Of a DNA stretch of 13,425 bases, positions 1-6,293 are shown one piece after another (position 1 is the first letter of the stretch; the number at the start of each line of letters is the position of its first letter). Origin of the DNA: an uncultured Burkholderiales bacterium (GTDB lineage: Bacteria; Pseudomonadota; Gammaproteobacteria; Burkholderiales; Burkholderiaceae_D); assembly GCA_937872165.1 (NCBI GenBank), contig CALMOR010000156.1, forward strand, positions 8,491 through 21,915, in the 5' to 3' direction. The notes beneath the pieces were generated by a model, which was not told the origin of the DNA, made no database searches, and saw only the letters and a list, made by a program, of their open reading frames with translations. The translations under genes were made by a program, and so were the position numbers.

Positions 1-2
1 GC

Positions 3-1814
3 CTGTGCCCCTTCCACAACGAGAAGTCCCCGTCGTTCACGGTGAGCCCGACCAAGCAGTTCTATCACTGCTTCGGATGCGGGGCGCACGGCACGGCGCT
101 CGGCTTCCTGATCGAATACAGCGGCCTGACCTTTCCCGAGGCGGTCCGCGATCTCGCGCAGTCGGCAGGGCTGACCGTTCCCGACACGCGTGCTCCGTCG
201 CACGACGGCGTTTGCGGCCGTGCGGTCGACGGCGAAGCGCAAGACGCGTCGCGCTCGCGTTCATCGGAAATCGTCGAGGCGCTGGAGGTCGCCGGCGCCT
301 TCTATCGGAACGCACTGCGCGGCTCGCAGGCCGCGATCGCCTACCTGAAGAAGCGGGGACTGACCGGCGAGGTCGCGGCCCGCTTCGGCCTCGGCTACGC
401 GCCGGACGGCTGGAACGCGCTCGAGACGGCGTTCGACGACTATCGCAACCCGGTGCTGGTCGACGCGGGCCTCGTCATCGCCAAGGACGGTGCGGACGCG
501 GCAGGGCAGGACGGCGACGCGCGACTCTACGACCGCTTCCGCGACCGGGTCATGTTCCCGATCCGCAACACGCGGGGCCGCGTGATCGGTTTCGGCGGAC
601 GGATCATCGACGCCGGGGAGCCCAAGTATCTGAACTCGCCCGAGACCCCGGTGTTCCAGAAGGGCCAGGAGCTGTACGGGCTCTTCGAAGCCCGCCAGGC
701 GATCCGCGAGGAAGGCTTCGCGCTCGTCGTCGAGGGTTACATGGACGTCGTCGCGCTCGCACAGATGGGCGTCGCGAACGCCGTGGCCACCCTCGGTACC
801 GCCTGTACCGCGGCGCACGTCCAGAAGCTGTTGCGTCAGACCGAACGCGTGACCTTCAGCTTCGACGGCGACGCCGCGGGCAGGAAAGCGGCGTGGCGCG
901 CGCTCGAAGCGTCGCTGCCCCTGGCGACCGACGACAAGGCGCTGTCCTTCCTTTTCCTGCCCACGGAGCACGACCCGGACAGCTACGTGCGCGAACATGG
1001 CCGCGACGGTTTCCTGCAGGCGGTGAGACAGGCCTTGCCGCTGTCCGAGTACCTTCTGCGGGAGGTCGCGGGTGCGAACGACCTGAAGGCGGCCGAAGGT
1101 CGCGCGAAGGCGTTGTTCGACGCCCGCCCGCTGGTCAGGTCGCTGCCCGCAGGGGCGCTGCGGATGCAGCTCGTCCGGGCGCTCGCCGCGAAGACGGGGG
1201 CGAGCGTCGACGAGATCCTGGAGTCGTTCCAGATCGCCGCGGTGACGGCCAGCCGCCGCGGCCGTGCGCACCGTGTGCAACGTTGGGCACCGCAGGGACT
1301 GCCGCAGCGTGCGTTGACCGCATTGATCATGTACCCGGTGCATGCGCACGCGCTGACGGCTTCCGATGTCGCCACGCTGGAGGAAGCTGCCGGCGAGTCG
1401 CGCGACCTGATCACGGAAACGGTCGAGGCGGCCAAGGCGCAGGGCCATGACGTGGACTTCATCGCGATGTCGGACGCGTTGCGGGAATCGCCCAATCGGG
1501 AGATCTACGAGGCGTTGATGCAGGACATCCTCGCGGTCGACGAATACCGGCGCGACCTTTTGTTGCGGCACTCGGCCGACGAGGCCGACGAGGCGGCCGA
1601 AGCCACCGAGGCGGCGCGGCGCGAGGAGCGACGGAAGTCGATGGAGCACGAGCTGCGCGACACGATCCGGCGGATGCGCGAGCAGGCCATCCGGGTCGAA
1701 CTCGACCGCATCGCGAACGCCGGCTCGCAGGATGCCTCTAGCCTGGAGGCCTATCGCCACCTGGTCGAGGAGAGAAATCGGCTCACCCGCAGCGGTCGGG
1801 ACGGACCCTCGTGA
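3..1814 (+). CDS. dnaG: DNA primase DnaG (5' end outside window)
   Basis: DnaG makes the short RNA primers used at the replication fork and acts with the DnaB helicase. The frame is open from base 3, and the true start lies upstream; the internal GTG at 42 is only a codon inside the zinc-binding domain. Visible zinc ligands of the CHC2 motif are Cys (6-8), His (15-17), Cys (69-71) and Cys (78-80). The polymerase core follows, with RDRVMFPIRN near 540 and the TOPRIM domain: catalytic Glu in VVEGYMDVV (codon 732) and the metal-binding Asp pair in FDGD (codons 864 and 870). The last third is the less conserved helicase-binding region, here with an Ala/Glu/Asp-rich helical linker at about 1573-1690. 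603 residues are visible against about 580 for the whole E. coli protein, so it is slightly long. It ends with TGA, 332 bases before rpoD, as in the macromolecular synthesis operon. Confidence 0.97.
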   Translation: MCPFHNEKSPSFTVSPTKQFYHCFGCGAHGTALGFLIEYSGLTFPEAVRDLAQSAGLTVPDTRAPSHDGVCGRAVDGEAQDASRSRSSEIVEALEVAGAFYRNALRGSQAAIAYLKKRGLTGEVAARFGLGYAPDGWNALETAFDDYRNPVLVDAGLVIAKDGADAAGQDGDARLYDRFRDRVMFPIRNTRGRVIGFGGRIIDAGEPKYLNSPETPVFQKGQELYGLFEARQAIREEGFALVVEGYMDVVALAQMGVANAVATLGTACTAAHVQKLLRQTERVTFSFDGDAAGRKAAWRALEASLPLATDDKALSFLFLPTEHDPDSYVREHGRDGFLQAVRQALPLSEYLLREVAGANDLKAAEGRAKALFDARPLVRSLPAGALRMQLVRALAAKTGASVDEILESFQIAAVTASRRGRAHRVQRWAPQGLPQRALTALIMYPVHAHALTASDVATLEEAAGESRDLITETVEAAKAQGHDVDFIAMSDALRESPNREIYEALMQDILAVDEYRRDLLLRHSADEADEAAEATEAARREERRKSMEHELRDTIRRMREQAIRVELDRIANAGSQDASSLEAYRHLVEERNRLTRSGRDGPS

Positions 1815-2146
1815 CCGTCGAACGCGCACTTCGCACGACTGGAAAAAGGACGGCACGGCTGTTAGGATGTCGGGTTTTCCAGGGCGAAGCGGGCGAACAA
1901 ATCCGATCCGCACGTGTCCCTTTTCCGAACAGCCACCCGCTTCGACGCAAGCCGCGCCCGCCAACCGAAGATTGGCAAGAACGCGAACATCGACCGCCTT
2001 CGAACACGGTGGGGTCCCGATTTGCAGGTCCTTCTCCTTTGCTTCGCCACCGGTGGAAACGCGGCAACGCGACCCCATGTGCATGAACTTCGCATGCGAC
2101 TGATCACCCCGGACGTCGGTGCTCAGCAAACACCCCAGGAAATCCT
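1815..2146 (+). other. dnaG-rpoD intergenic leader, no gene seen
   Basis: This 332-base stretch separates primase from the sigma factor. Frames through it give Arg/Pro-rich, low-complexity translations with no recognisable domain. A GTG overlapping the dnaG stop (GTGA at 1811-1814) opens a 91-codon frame, but its product looks non-coding. The stretch holds one possible promoter near its start and a short palindrome, CCACCGGTGG, around 2050. No intrinsic terminator is seen after dnaG, so read-through from dnaG into rpoD remains possible. Confidence 0.6.
1840..1868 (+). promoter_or_regulatory. Possible sigma-70 promoter for rpoD
   Basis: TGGAAA (1840-1845) and TAGGAT (1863-1868) are separated by 17 bases, each matching four of six consensus positions. 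A TG one base upstream of the second hexamer (1860-1861) gives an extended -10. Transcription would start near 1875 and leave a leader of about 270 bases before rpoD. An internal promoter between dnaG and rpoD is known in other proteobacteria. The match is modest and rests on sequence alone. Confidence 0.35.
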
Positions 2147-4366
2147 ATGCCGCAGCCATCCTCTCGAAAGCTCGTTTCCCCCGCCCCGAAGACCGCTTCG
2201 CCCGTCGGCAAGGTCGCGCCCCGTGCGCTCGCCAAGGTTCCGGCGGCGGCCAATGGCCGTGCGGTGGTCAAGGGCGCCGGCACGCCGGTGAACCAGGGTG
2301 CGTCCGGGGCGCCAGCCAACGGCGCTGCCGGCGACAAGGTCAACGGAGCCCTTCCGGCGAAGCCGGCAGTCAAGGTGTCGGCGCCGAACGACAAGCTCAA
2401 GGCACGTGAACGCAAGGCCAAGGAGAAGGCCTTCCTTCGCGAAGCGCTGGCGGCCCGTCAGCCCGGCACCGAGGAAGAGCTCGAAGCACGCCGCACGAAG
2501 CTGAAGACGCTGATCAAGCTCGGCAAGGAGCGCGGGTTCCTCACCTATGCGGAGATCAACGATCACCTTCCCGACGACGTCGTCGATGCGGAGGCGATCG
2601 AAGGGATCATCGGCACGTTCAACGACATGGGGATCGCGGTCTACGATCAGGCCCCGGATGCCGAGACGCTGCTGATCAACGACAACGCGCCGGTCGCGAC
2701 CAGCGACGACGACGCCGAGGAGGAGGCCGAGGCCGCACTGTCGACGGTGGACTCGGAGTTCGGCCGCACGACGGATCCGGTCCGCATGTACATGCGCGAG
2801 ATGGGCTCGGTCGAACTGCTCACGCGTGAAGGCGAGATCGAGATCGCGAAGCGCATCGAGGACGGCCTGAAGCACATGGTCATGTCGATCGCGGCCTGTC
2901 CCACGACCATCGCGGAGATCCTCGGCATGGCCGAGAAGATCCGCCTCGACGAGATGCGCATCGACGAGGTCGTCGACGGGTTGATCGATCCCAATGCGCC
3001 GCCCGAGCCGCAGACCTACGGCAGGCCGCCGGTTCCGCCCGTCGCGGTGGCGGCCGCTCCCGCCGAAGGCGACGACGAGGCCGGCGACGAAGCCGGCGAA
3101 GAGGAAGACGACGTCGAGGACATCGCCGCGATCAACGCGAAGGCGATGGCCGAACTGAAGGTCAACGCGCTCGAGAAGTTCGACGTCGTGGCGCTGCAGT
3201 TCGACAAGATGCGTCGGGCCTTCGAGAAGGAGCGCGATATCGGCACGCGCCCCTACACGAAGGCGCAGGAAGCGATCTCGGCCGAGCTGATGACGATCCG
3301 CTTCACCGCGAAGATCGTCGAGAAACTCTGCGACACGCTGCGCTCGCAGGTCGACGAGGCGCGCAGCTTCGAGCGCCAGATCCTCGACATATCGGTCAAC
3401 AAGGCCGGCATGCCGCGCCAGCATTTCATCCGCTCGTTCCCGGGTCACGAGACGAACGCGAAGTGGGTCGTCGGAGAAGTCAACGCCGGTCACGCGTACA
3501 GCGTCACGCTGGCTCGCAACGTGCCGGCCATCCAGGAACTCCAGCAGAAGCTCGCCGACCTCGAGTTGCGCGTGCTGCTGCCGTTGAAGGTGCTGCGCGA
3601 CATCAACAAGCAGATGGCGACCGGCGAGGCGAAGGCCCGCAAGGCCAAGCGCGAGATGACCGAGGCCAACCTGCGCCTCGTGATCTCGATCGCGAAGAAA
3701 TACACCAACCGCGGGCTGCAGTTCCTCGACCTGATCCAGGAAGGAAACATCGGCCTGATGAAGGCCGTCGACAAGTTCGAATACCGCCGCGGCTACAAAT
3801 TCTCGACCTATGCGACGTGGTGGATCCGTCAGGCCATCACGCGATCGATCGCCGATCAGGCACGCACGATCCGCATCCCGGTCCACATGATCGAGACGAT
3901 CAACAAGATGAACCGGATCAGCCGCCAGATCCTGCAGGAGACCGGAGCCGAACCGGATCCCGCGACGCTGGCCGAAAAGATGGAGATGCCGGAAGACAAG
4001 ATCCGCAAGATCATGAAGATCTCGAAGGAGCCGATCTCGATGGAGACGCCGATCGGCGACGACGACGACTCGCATCTCGGCGATTTCATCGAGGACCAGA
4101 ACACGCTCGCTCCGGCCGACGCGGCGCTGTACGCCAGCCTGCGCGACGTGACGAAGGACGTGCTCGACAGCCTGACGCCGCGAGAGGCGAAGGTGCTGCG
4201 GATGCGGTTCGGGATCGAGATGAGCACCGATCACACGCTCGAGGAAGTGGGCAAGCAGTTCGACGTGACACGCGAGCGAATCCGCCAGATCGAGGCGAAG
4301 GCGCTTCGCAAGCTGCGTCATCCGAGTCGGAGCGACAAGCTCAAATCCTTCCTCGAAGGCAGTTGA
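2147..4366 (+). CDS. rpoD: RNA polymerase housekeeping sigma factor RpoD (sigma-70)
   Basis: The primary sigma factor directs RNA polymerase to -35/-10 promoters of growth genes. The 739-residue product is long for the family because of an N-terminal Lys/Ala/Pro-rich extension (residues 1 to about 95), as often seen in betaproteobacteria. Region 1.1 spans about 107-180. Region 1.2 starts at DPVRMYMREMG (210-220). A non-conserved region spans about 242-490 and includes a Pro/Val/Ala stretch plus an Asp/Glu-rich run at about 308-325. Region 2 holds the core-binding and -10-melting motifs (NLRLVISIAKKYTNRGLQF, FSTYATWWIRQAI, 508-564). Region 3 is about 580-660. Region 4 carries the -35 helix-turn-helix at about 697-720 (TLEEVGKQFDVTRERIRQIE). 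The ATG at 2147 is chosen because AGGAA (2137-2141) sits five bases upstream and no better start precedes region 1.1. A terminator follows directly. Confidence 0.98.
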   Translation: MPQPSSRKLVSPAPKTASPVGKVAPRALAKVPAAANGRAVVKGAGTPVNQGASGAPANGAAGDKVNGALPAKPAVKVSAPNDKLKARERKAKEKAFLREALAARQPGTEEELEARRTKLKTLIKLGKERGFLTYAEINDHLPDDVVDAEAIEGIIGTFNDMGIAVYDQAPDAETLLINDNAPVATSDDDAEEEAEAALSTVDSEFGRTTDPVRMYMREMGSVELLTREGEIEIAKRIEDGLKHMVMSIAACPTTIAEILGMAEKIRLDEMRIDEVVDGLIDPNAPPEPQTYGRPPVPPVAVAAAPAEGDDEAGDEAGEEEDDVEDIAAINAKAMAELKVNALEKFDVVALQFDKMRRAFEKERDIGTRPYTKAQEAISAELMTIRFTAKIVEKLCDTLRSQVDEARSFERQILDISVNKAGMPRQHFIRSFPGHETNAKWVVGEVNAGHAYSVTLARNVPAIQELQQKLADLELRVLLPLKVLRDINKQMATGEAKARKAKREMTEANLRLVISIAKKYTNRGLQFLDLIQEGNIGLMKAVDKFEYRRGYKFSTYATWWIRQAITRSIADQARTIRIPVHMIETINKMNRISRQILQETGAEPDPATLAEKMEMPEDKIRKIMKISKEPISMETPIGDDDDSHLGDFIEDQNTLAPADAALYASLRDVTKDVLDSLTPREAKVLRMRFGIEMSTDHTLEEVGKQFDVTRERIRQIEAKALRKLRHPSRSDKLKSFLEGS

Positions 4367-4373
4367 ATCCTTC

Positions 4374-4403
4374 AAAAGCGCACGCATCGACGTGCGCTTT
4401 TTT
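4374..4403 (+). terminator. Intrinsic terminator of rpoD
   Basis: An 11-bp perfect stem (AAAAGCGCACG, 4374-4384, with its complement at 4391-4401) closes a six-base loop and runs into six T residues (4398-4403). It lies eight bases after the rpoD stop and separates rpoD from the tRNA transcript. The A-rich left arm pairs with the T tract, so it may also work from the opposite strand. Confidence 0.92.
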
Positions 4404-4482
4404 CATCGGTGCGCGCGAAGTTCTTCCCCCCAGGCGGTCCTCGCCTTTCCCGCGACGCTCCCATCGGCGATCATCCCGCTTC

Positions 4483-4559
4483 GGGCCGTTAGCTCAGTTG
4501 GTCAGAGCAGAGAACTCATAATTCTTTGGTCGCTGGTTCAAGTCCAGCACGGCCCACCA
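4483..4559 (+). tRNA. tRNA-Ile2 (anticodon CAT, to be modified to lysidine)
   Basis: A complete 77-base cloverleaf with encoded CCA: acceptor GGGCCGT pairs with ACGGCCC (4549-4555), D-stem GCTC/GAGC, anticodon stem GAGAA/TTCTT around loop CTCATAA, and T-arm GCTGG-TTCAAGT-CCAGC. The anticodon is CAT at 4517-4519, which by itself fits Met or Ile2. Two features favour Ile2. Acceptor pairs C4-G69 and C5-G68 (4486-4487 with 4551-4552) are reported identity elements for the lysidine synthetase TilS and are absent from E. coli elongator tRNA-Met. The variable loop and T-arm (GGTCGCTGGTTCAAGTCC) also match E. coli ileX as I remember it. After modification it reads AUA codons. No convincing dedicated promoter was found in the 79 bases after the rpoD terminator. 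Elongator tRNA-Met is the alternative. Confidence 0.9.
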
Positions 4560-4573
4560 TCCCTTCGCGCACG

Positions 4574-4601
4574 GCGTTCGTCCGAGACGTCGACGAAGCG
4601 C
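4574..4601 (+). repeat. Inverted repeat after the tRNA
   Basis: GCGTTCGTC (4574-4582) pairs with GACGAAGCGC (4592-4601), nine pairs with one bulged G, around a nine-base loop. It starts 15 bases after the tRNA CCA and may mark the 3' end of the tRNA precursor. There is no T tract, so it is not a classical intrinsic terminator. Confidence 0.35.
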
Positions 4602-4622
4602 TCCATCCCTCCGATTGGTGCT

Positions 4623-4651
4623 GTCGAAAACCTTTACACGCGTCGAGAACC
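4623..4651 (+). promoter_or_regulatory. Direct repeat, candidate enhancer site for the PEP-CTERM gene
   Basis: GTCGAAAACC (4623-4632) and GTCGAGAACC (4642-4651) are identical at nine of ten positions and start 19 bases apart. Relative to the start point predicted from the sigma-54 element they lie at about -127 to -99, the usual distance for binding sites of sigma-54 activator proteins. The binding protein is unknown. PrsR, the response-regulator activator associated with PEP-CTERM systems, would be a natural candidate by inference. Confidence 0.35.
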
Positions 4652-4680
4652 AGGCTGGCGCCGCGCCCCTCCAGAAATCT

Positions 4681-4693
4681 CAAGTCGTTGATT
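4681..4693 (-). promoter_or_regulatory. IHF-type binding site
   Basis: On the minus strand the sequence AATCAACGACTTG matches the IHF consensus WATCAANNNNTTR at every defined position. It is flanked on one side by an AT-rich run (4691-4720), unusual in this GC-rich window. It sits between the upstream direct repeat and the -24/-12 element, at about -69 to -57, where IHF bends DNA at many sigma-54 promoters. Confidence 0.5.
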
Positions 4694-4723
4694 TATAAGC
4701 ATGAAAAGTGATTCTAGAAAAGC

Positions 4724-4739
4724 TGGCACACACAATGCT
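4724..4739 (+). promoter_or_regulatory. Sigma-54 (-24/-12) promoter of the PEP-CTERM gene
   Basis: TGGCACACACAATGCT follows the sigma-54 consensus TGGCACRNNNNTTGCW at all but one defined position (A for T at the first base of TTGC). The essential GG (4725-4726) and GC (4737-4738) are separated by exactly ten bases. The predicted start point is near 4750, giving a 55-base leader that begins with a small hairpin (CGGAT-GTCG-ATCCG, 4754-4767). RpoN control of PEP-CTERM genes has been reported in floc-forming Zoogloea, which fits this assignment. Confidence 0.65.
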
Positions 4740-4804
4740 TAAGAGTAGTCATGCGGATGTCGATCCGACGCACTAACCGACTTACCAACGATTGAGGAAT
4801 CGCG

Positions 4805-5773
4805 ATGAAGACCAACAGTTATCTCCGGAAAGGCGCGCTCGCCCTTTCACTTGCAGCCGGCCTGACGGGTTTCGGTAGCGCCGGCGCCACGTCGCTCGCC
4901 CAGTCGAACCTGCAGATCCTCGGCCTGGTGTTCTCGAACACCACCACCGGCACCCAGCTGAACGCAGGCAACTTCGACCTGCTGCAGATCCAGGACAGCA
5001 CGAACCTGAACCCGTTCCTCAACGGGGCCTTCAATCCGTACAGCAGCTCGAGCACCGGCGGCGCGCCGCTGGCCCAGACCGTCCGCTGCGTTCCGGCCAG
5101 TTGCGCCGGCCTGCCGAGCGGTTCGCCGTTCAGCAGCACTGCGAACCCCCCGTCGACCGACGGTGCCCTGAGCGCCAGCGCTCTCGACGGCGCGCCGATC
5201 GCAGGTCTGCCCGGCATCGCACCGTCGGCCAATGCCCGCACCGGTACCGTCGCGCAATTGGTCAACCAGGGCGTGGCCAACTCGTCGGCCAACCTCGGCT
5301 TGTTGACGCAGTTCTCGTTCTCGACCACGGCCGACACCTTCGTCACGATCAGCTTCAACTCGATCACGCACCTGATCGCGTCGCTGCTCAACACGAACGG
5401 CACCGCGAACGCAGGCGTGGGCTGGAACATCAGCGTCGTCGACCAGACCACCGGCGGCAACCAGGTGTTCGCATGGTCGCCGGACGGCACGGTCAATTCG
5501 TCGATCATCGGTGGTACCGAGATCGCGGATGCCTGCAACCTCCAGTCGACGCGCGGCGTGTTCTCGGTCGGCACCGCGAGCTACGACTGCAGCGGCAACG
5601 CGAGCGCTCGTACCAATTTCGCCTTCCTGGCGAGCGATGCCTACACGCTGTCGATCACCCACCAGAACCGTGCGGACGTGACGTTGGTCCCGGAGCCGGA
5701 AATGCTTCTGCTGATGGGTATCGGCCTGGCCGGTCTGGGTCTGGTTCAGCGTCGCAAGGGTCGCAAGTCCTGA
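4805..5773 (+). CDS. PEP-CTERM sorting-domain protein (exosortase substrate)
   Basis: A 322-residue exported protein. The N-terminus is a Sec signal peptide (charged MKTNSYLRKG, then a hydrophobic segment) with a likely cleavage near AGA (26-28). The C-terminus is a complete PEP-CTERM signal: VPEPE (295-299), a hydrophobic helix (about 300-314) and a basic tail QRRKGRKS. In this system an exosortase recognises the motif at the inner membrane and cleaves it, releasing the protein towards the surface or extracellular matrix. The mature region is rich in Ser, Thr, Asn and Gly, has no catalytic motif I recognise, and carries four cysteines (95, 100, 244, 262) that could form two disulfides. From memory it resembles the EDSAP-1 group of PEP-CTERM proteins, unverified. 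The ATG is supported by GAGGA (4794-4798), six bases upstream. It is a single-gene unit between its sigma-54-type promoter and its own terminator. No exosortase gene is present in the window. Confidence 0.92.
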   Translation: MKTNSYLRKGALALSLAAGLTGFGSAGATSLAQSNLQILGLVFSNTTTGTQLNAGNFDLLQIQDSTNLNPFLNGAFNPYSSSSTGGAPLAQTVRCVPASCAGLPSGSPFSSTANPPSTDGALSASALDGAPIAGLPGIAPSANARTGTVAQLVNQGVANSSANLGLLTQFSFSTTADTFVTISFNSITHLIASLLNTNGTANAGVGWNISVVDQTTGGNQVFAWSPDGTVNSSIIGGTEIADACNLQSTRGVFSVGTASYDCSGNASARTNFAFLASDAYTLSITHQNRADVTLVPEPEMLLLMGIGLAGLGLVQRRKGRKS

Positions 5774-5795
5774 GGCGCGGTACCGGAAGTAGAGA

Positions 5796-5820
5796 GGGGC
5801 GCTTCGGCGCCCCTTTTTTT
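5796..5820 (+). terminator. Intrinsic terminator of the PEP-CTERM gene
   Basis: Stem GGGGCGC (5796-5802) and GCGCCCC (5807-5813) closes a stable TTCG tetraloop and is followed by seven T residues. It lies 22 bases after the stop codon. Confidence 0.95.
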
Positions 5821-6014
5821 GGTCCGCGCCATCACCGGCTGTCCATCAGCTCGTCCTTCGCCAAAGCAACGGCGGGATCCGGGGCCGGAGCGCGCCACAA
5901 GTCTTTCGTATCAGTAGCCTCCGGTCCGGGCGGTCTATCGCCGCCATGTGAAGGAACGAGACCGGGGCCGGTCCCGCCTGGCAGAAGCACGAGGCTTGCG
6001 GGACAGAAGCTGCG

Positions 6015-6028
6015 GGCCGCTAGCGGCC
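6015..6028. repeat. 14-bp perfect palindrome
   Basis: GGCCGCTAGCGGCC reads the same on both strands. It lies in the non-coding stretch between the PEP-CTERM gene and prsT. Its function is unknown; very GC-rich sequence raises the chance of such palindromes. Confidence 0.5.
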
Positions 6029-6059
6029 GCTTCGAAGACGGTCACGGACGTTCGCGACG

Positions 6060-6076
6060 GACGCTTCGGAAGCGTC
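6060..6076. repeat. 17-bp perfect inverted repeat
   Basis: GACGCTTC and GAAGCGTC flank a single central G. The repeat lies 32 bases after the 6015-6028 palindrome, in the same gene-free stretch. No T tract follows on either strand. Confidence 0.5.
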
Positions 6077-6200
6077 AGGAGGTCGTCCGAAGCGGAGGTG
6101 CCGAGGCCGCCGGGAAGACATCGACGTTGTGACGGGCCGTGCTCGCCGGCTTCGCAGCGCCGGCCGGGTGGGTTCGTGCGACCCGTGGCCGACGTCTTCA

Positions 6201-6233
6201 CCGCGGGCGATCGCCAGCGGCGATCGCCCGCGG
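6201..6233. repeat. 33-base perfect hairpin (15-bp arms, 3-base loop)
   Basis: CCGCGGGCGATCGCC (6201-6215) is followed by AGC and then its exact complement (6219-6233). Each arm contains the octamer GCGATCGC. It lies about 60 bases past the prsT stop on the minus strand. No T run follows on either strand, so a simple intrinsic terminator is unlikely; a 3'-end stabilising structure for prsT mRNA or a repetitive extragenic palindrome are possible readings. Confidence 0.85.
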
Positions 6234-6293
6234 CAGAGCGAAGGTCGGATGTCCCCGCGAAGGGTGCGCCCGTTGCGGCACACCGTTCGAGGA

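Larger units (their letters stand above)
5774..6293. other. Non-coding region between convergent PEP-CTERM and prsT genes
   Basis: Apart from the terminator at its left edge, these 520 bases hold no open frame with a believable product. Open frames here are out-of-frame extensions from neighbouring genes with Arg/Gly-rich translations. The region is very GC-rich and unusually dense in perfect palindromes and inverted repeats, listed separately. It could hold a structured RNA, a repeat-element remnant or a decayed gene; nothing decides between these. Confidence 0.6.

Noticed and set aside
1811..2086. A GTG-started 91-codon frame overlapping the dnaG stop
   Set aside because: The overlap geometry is gene-like, but the product is Arg/Pro-rich without structure, no Shine-Dalgarno is evident, and it lies across the probable rpoD promoter.
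261..2129. A 622-codon open frame on the minus strand across dnaG
   Set aside because: It mirrors the coding frame of dnaG, and its product is low-complexity Arg/Val/Leu sequence with no recognisable domain.
2123..4387. A 754-codon open frame on the minus strand across rpoD
   Set aside because: It is antisense to a certain rpoD gene, gives Arg/Asp/Leu-rich sequence with no domain, and results from GC-rich codon usage.
4574..4601. Reading the post-tRNA inverted repeat as an intrinsic terminator
   Set aside because: The stem is good, but no T tract follows, so only an inverted repeat is reported.
4483..4804. An integration site or genomic island boundary at the tRNA 3' end
   Set aside because: No repeat of the tRNA 3' end was found downstream and there is no integrase gene in the window.
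5101..6132. A 343-codon frame overlapping the PEP-CTERM gene and the region after it
   Set aside because: It is out of frame with a well-supported gene, runs through its terminator, and is Arg-rich shadow sequence.
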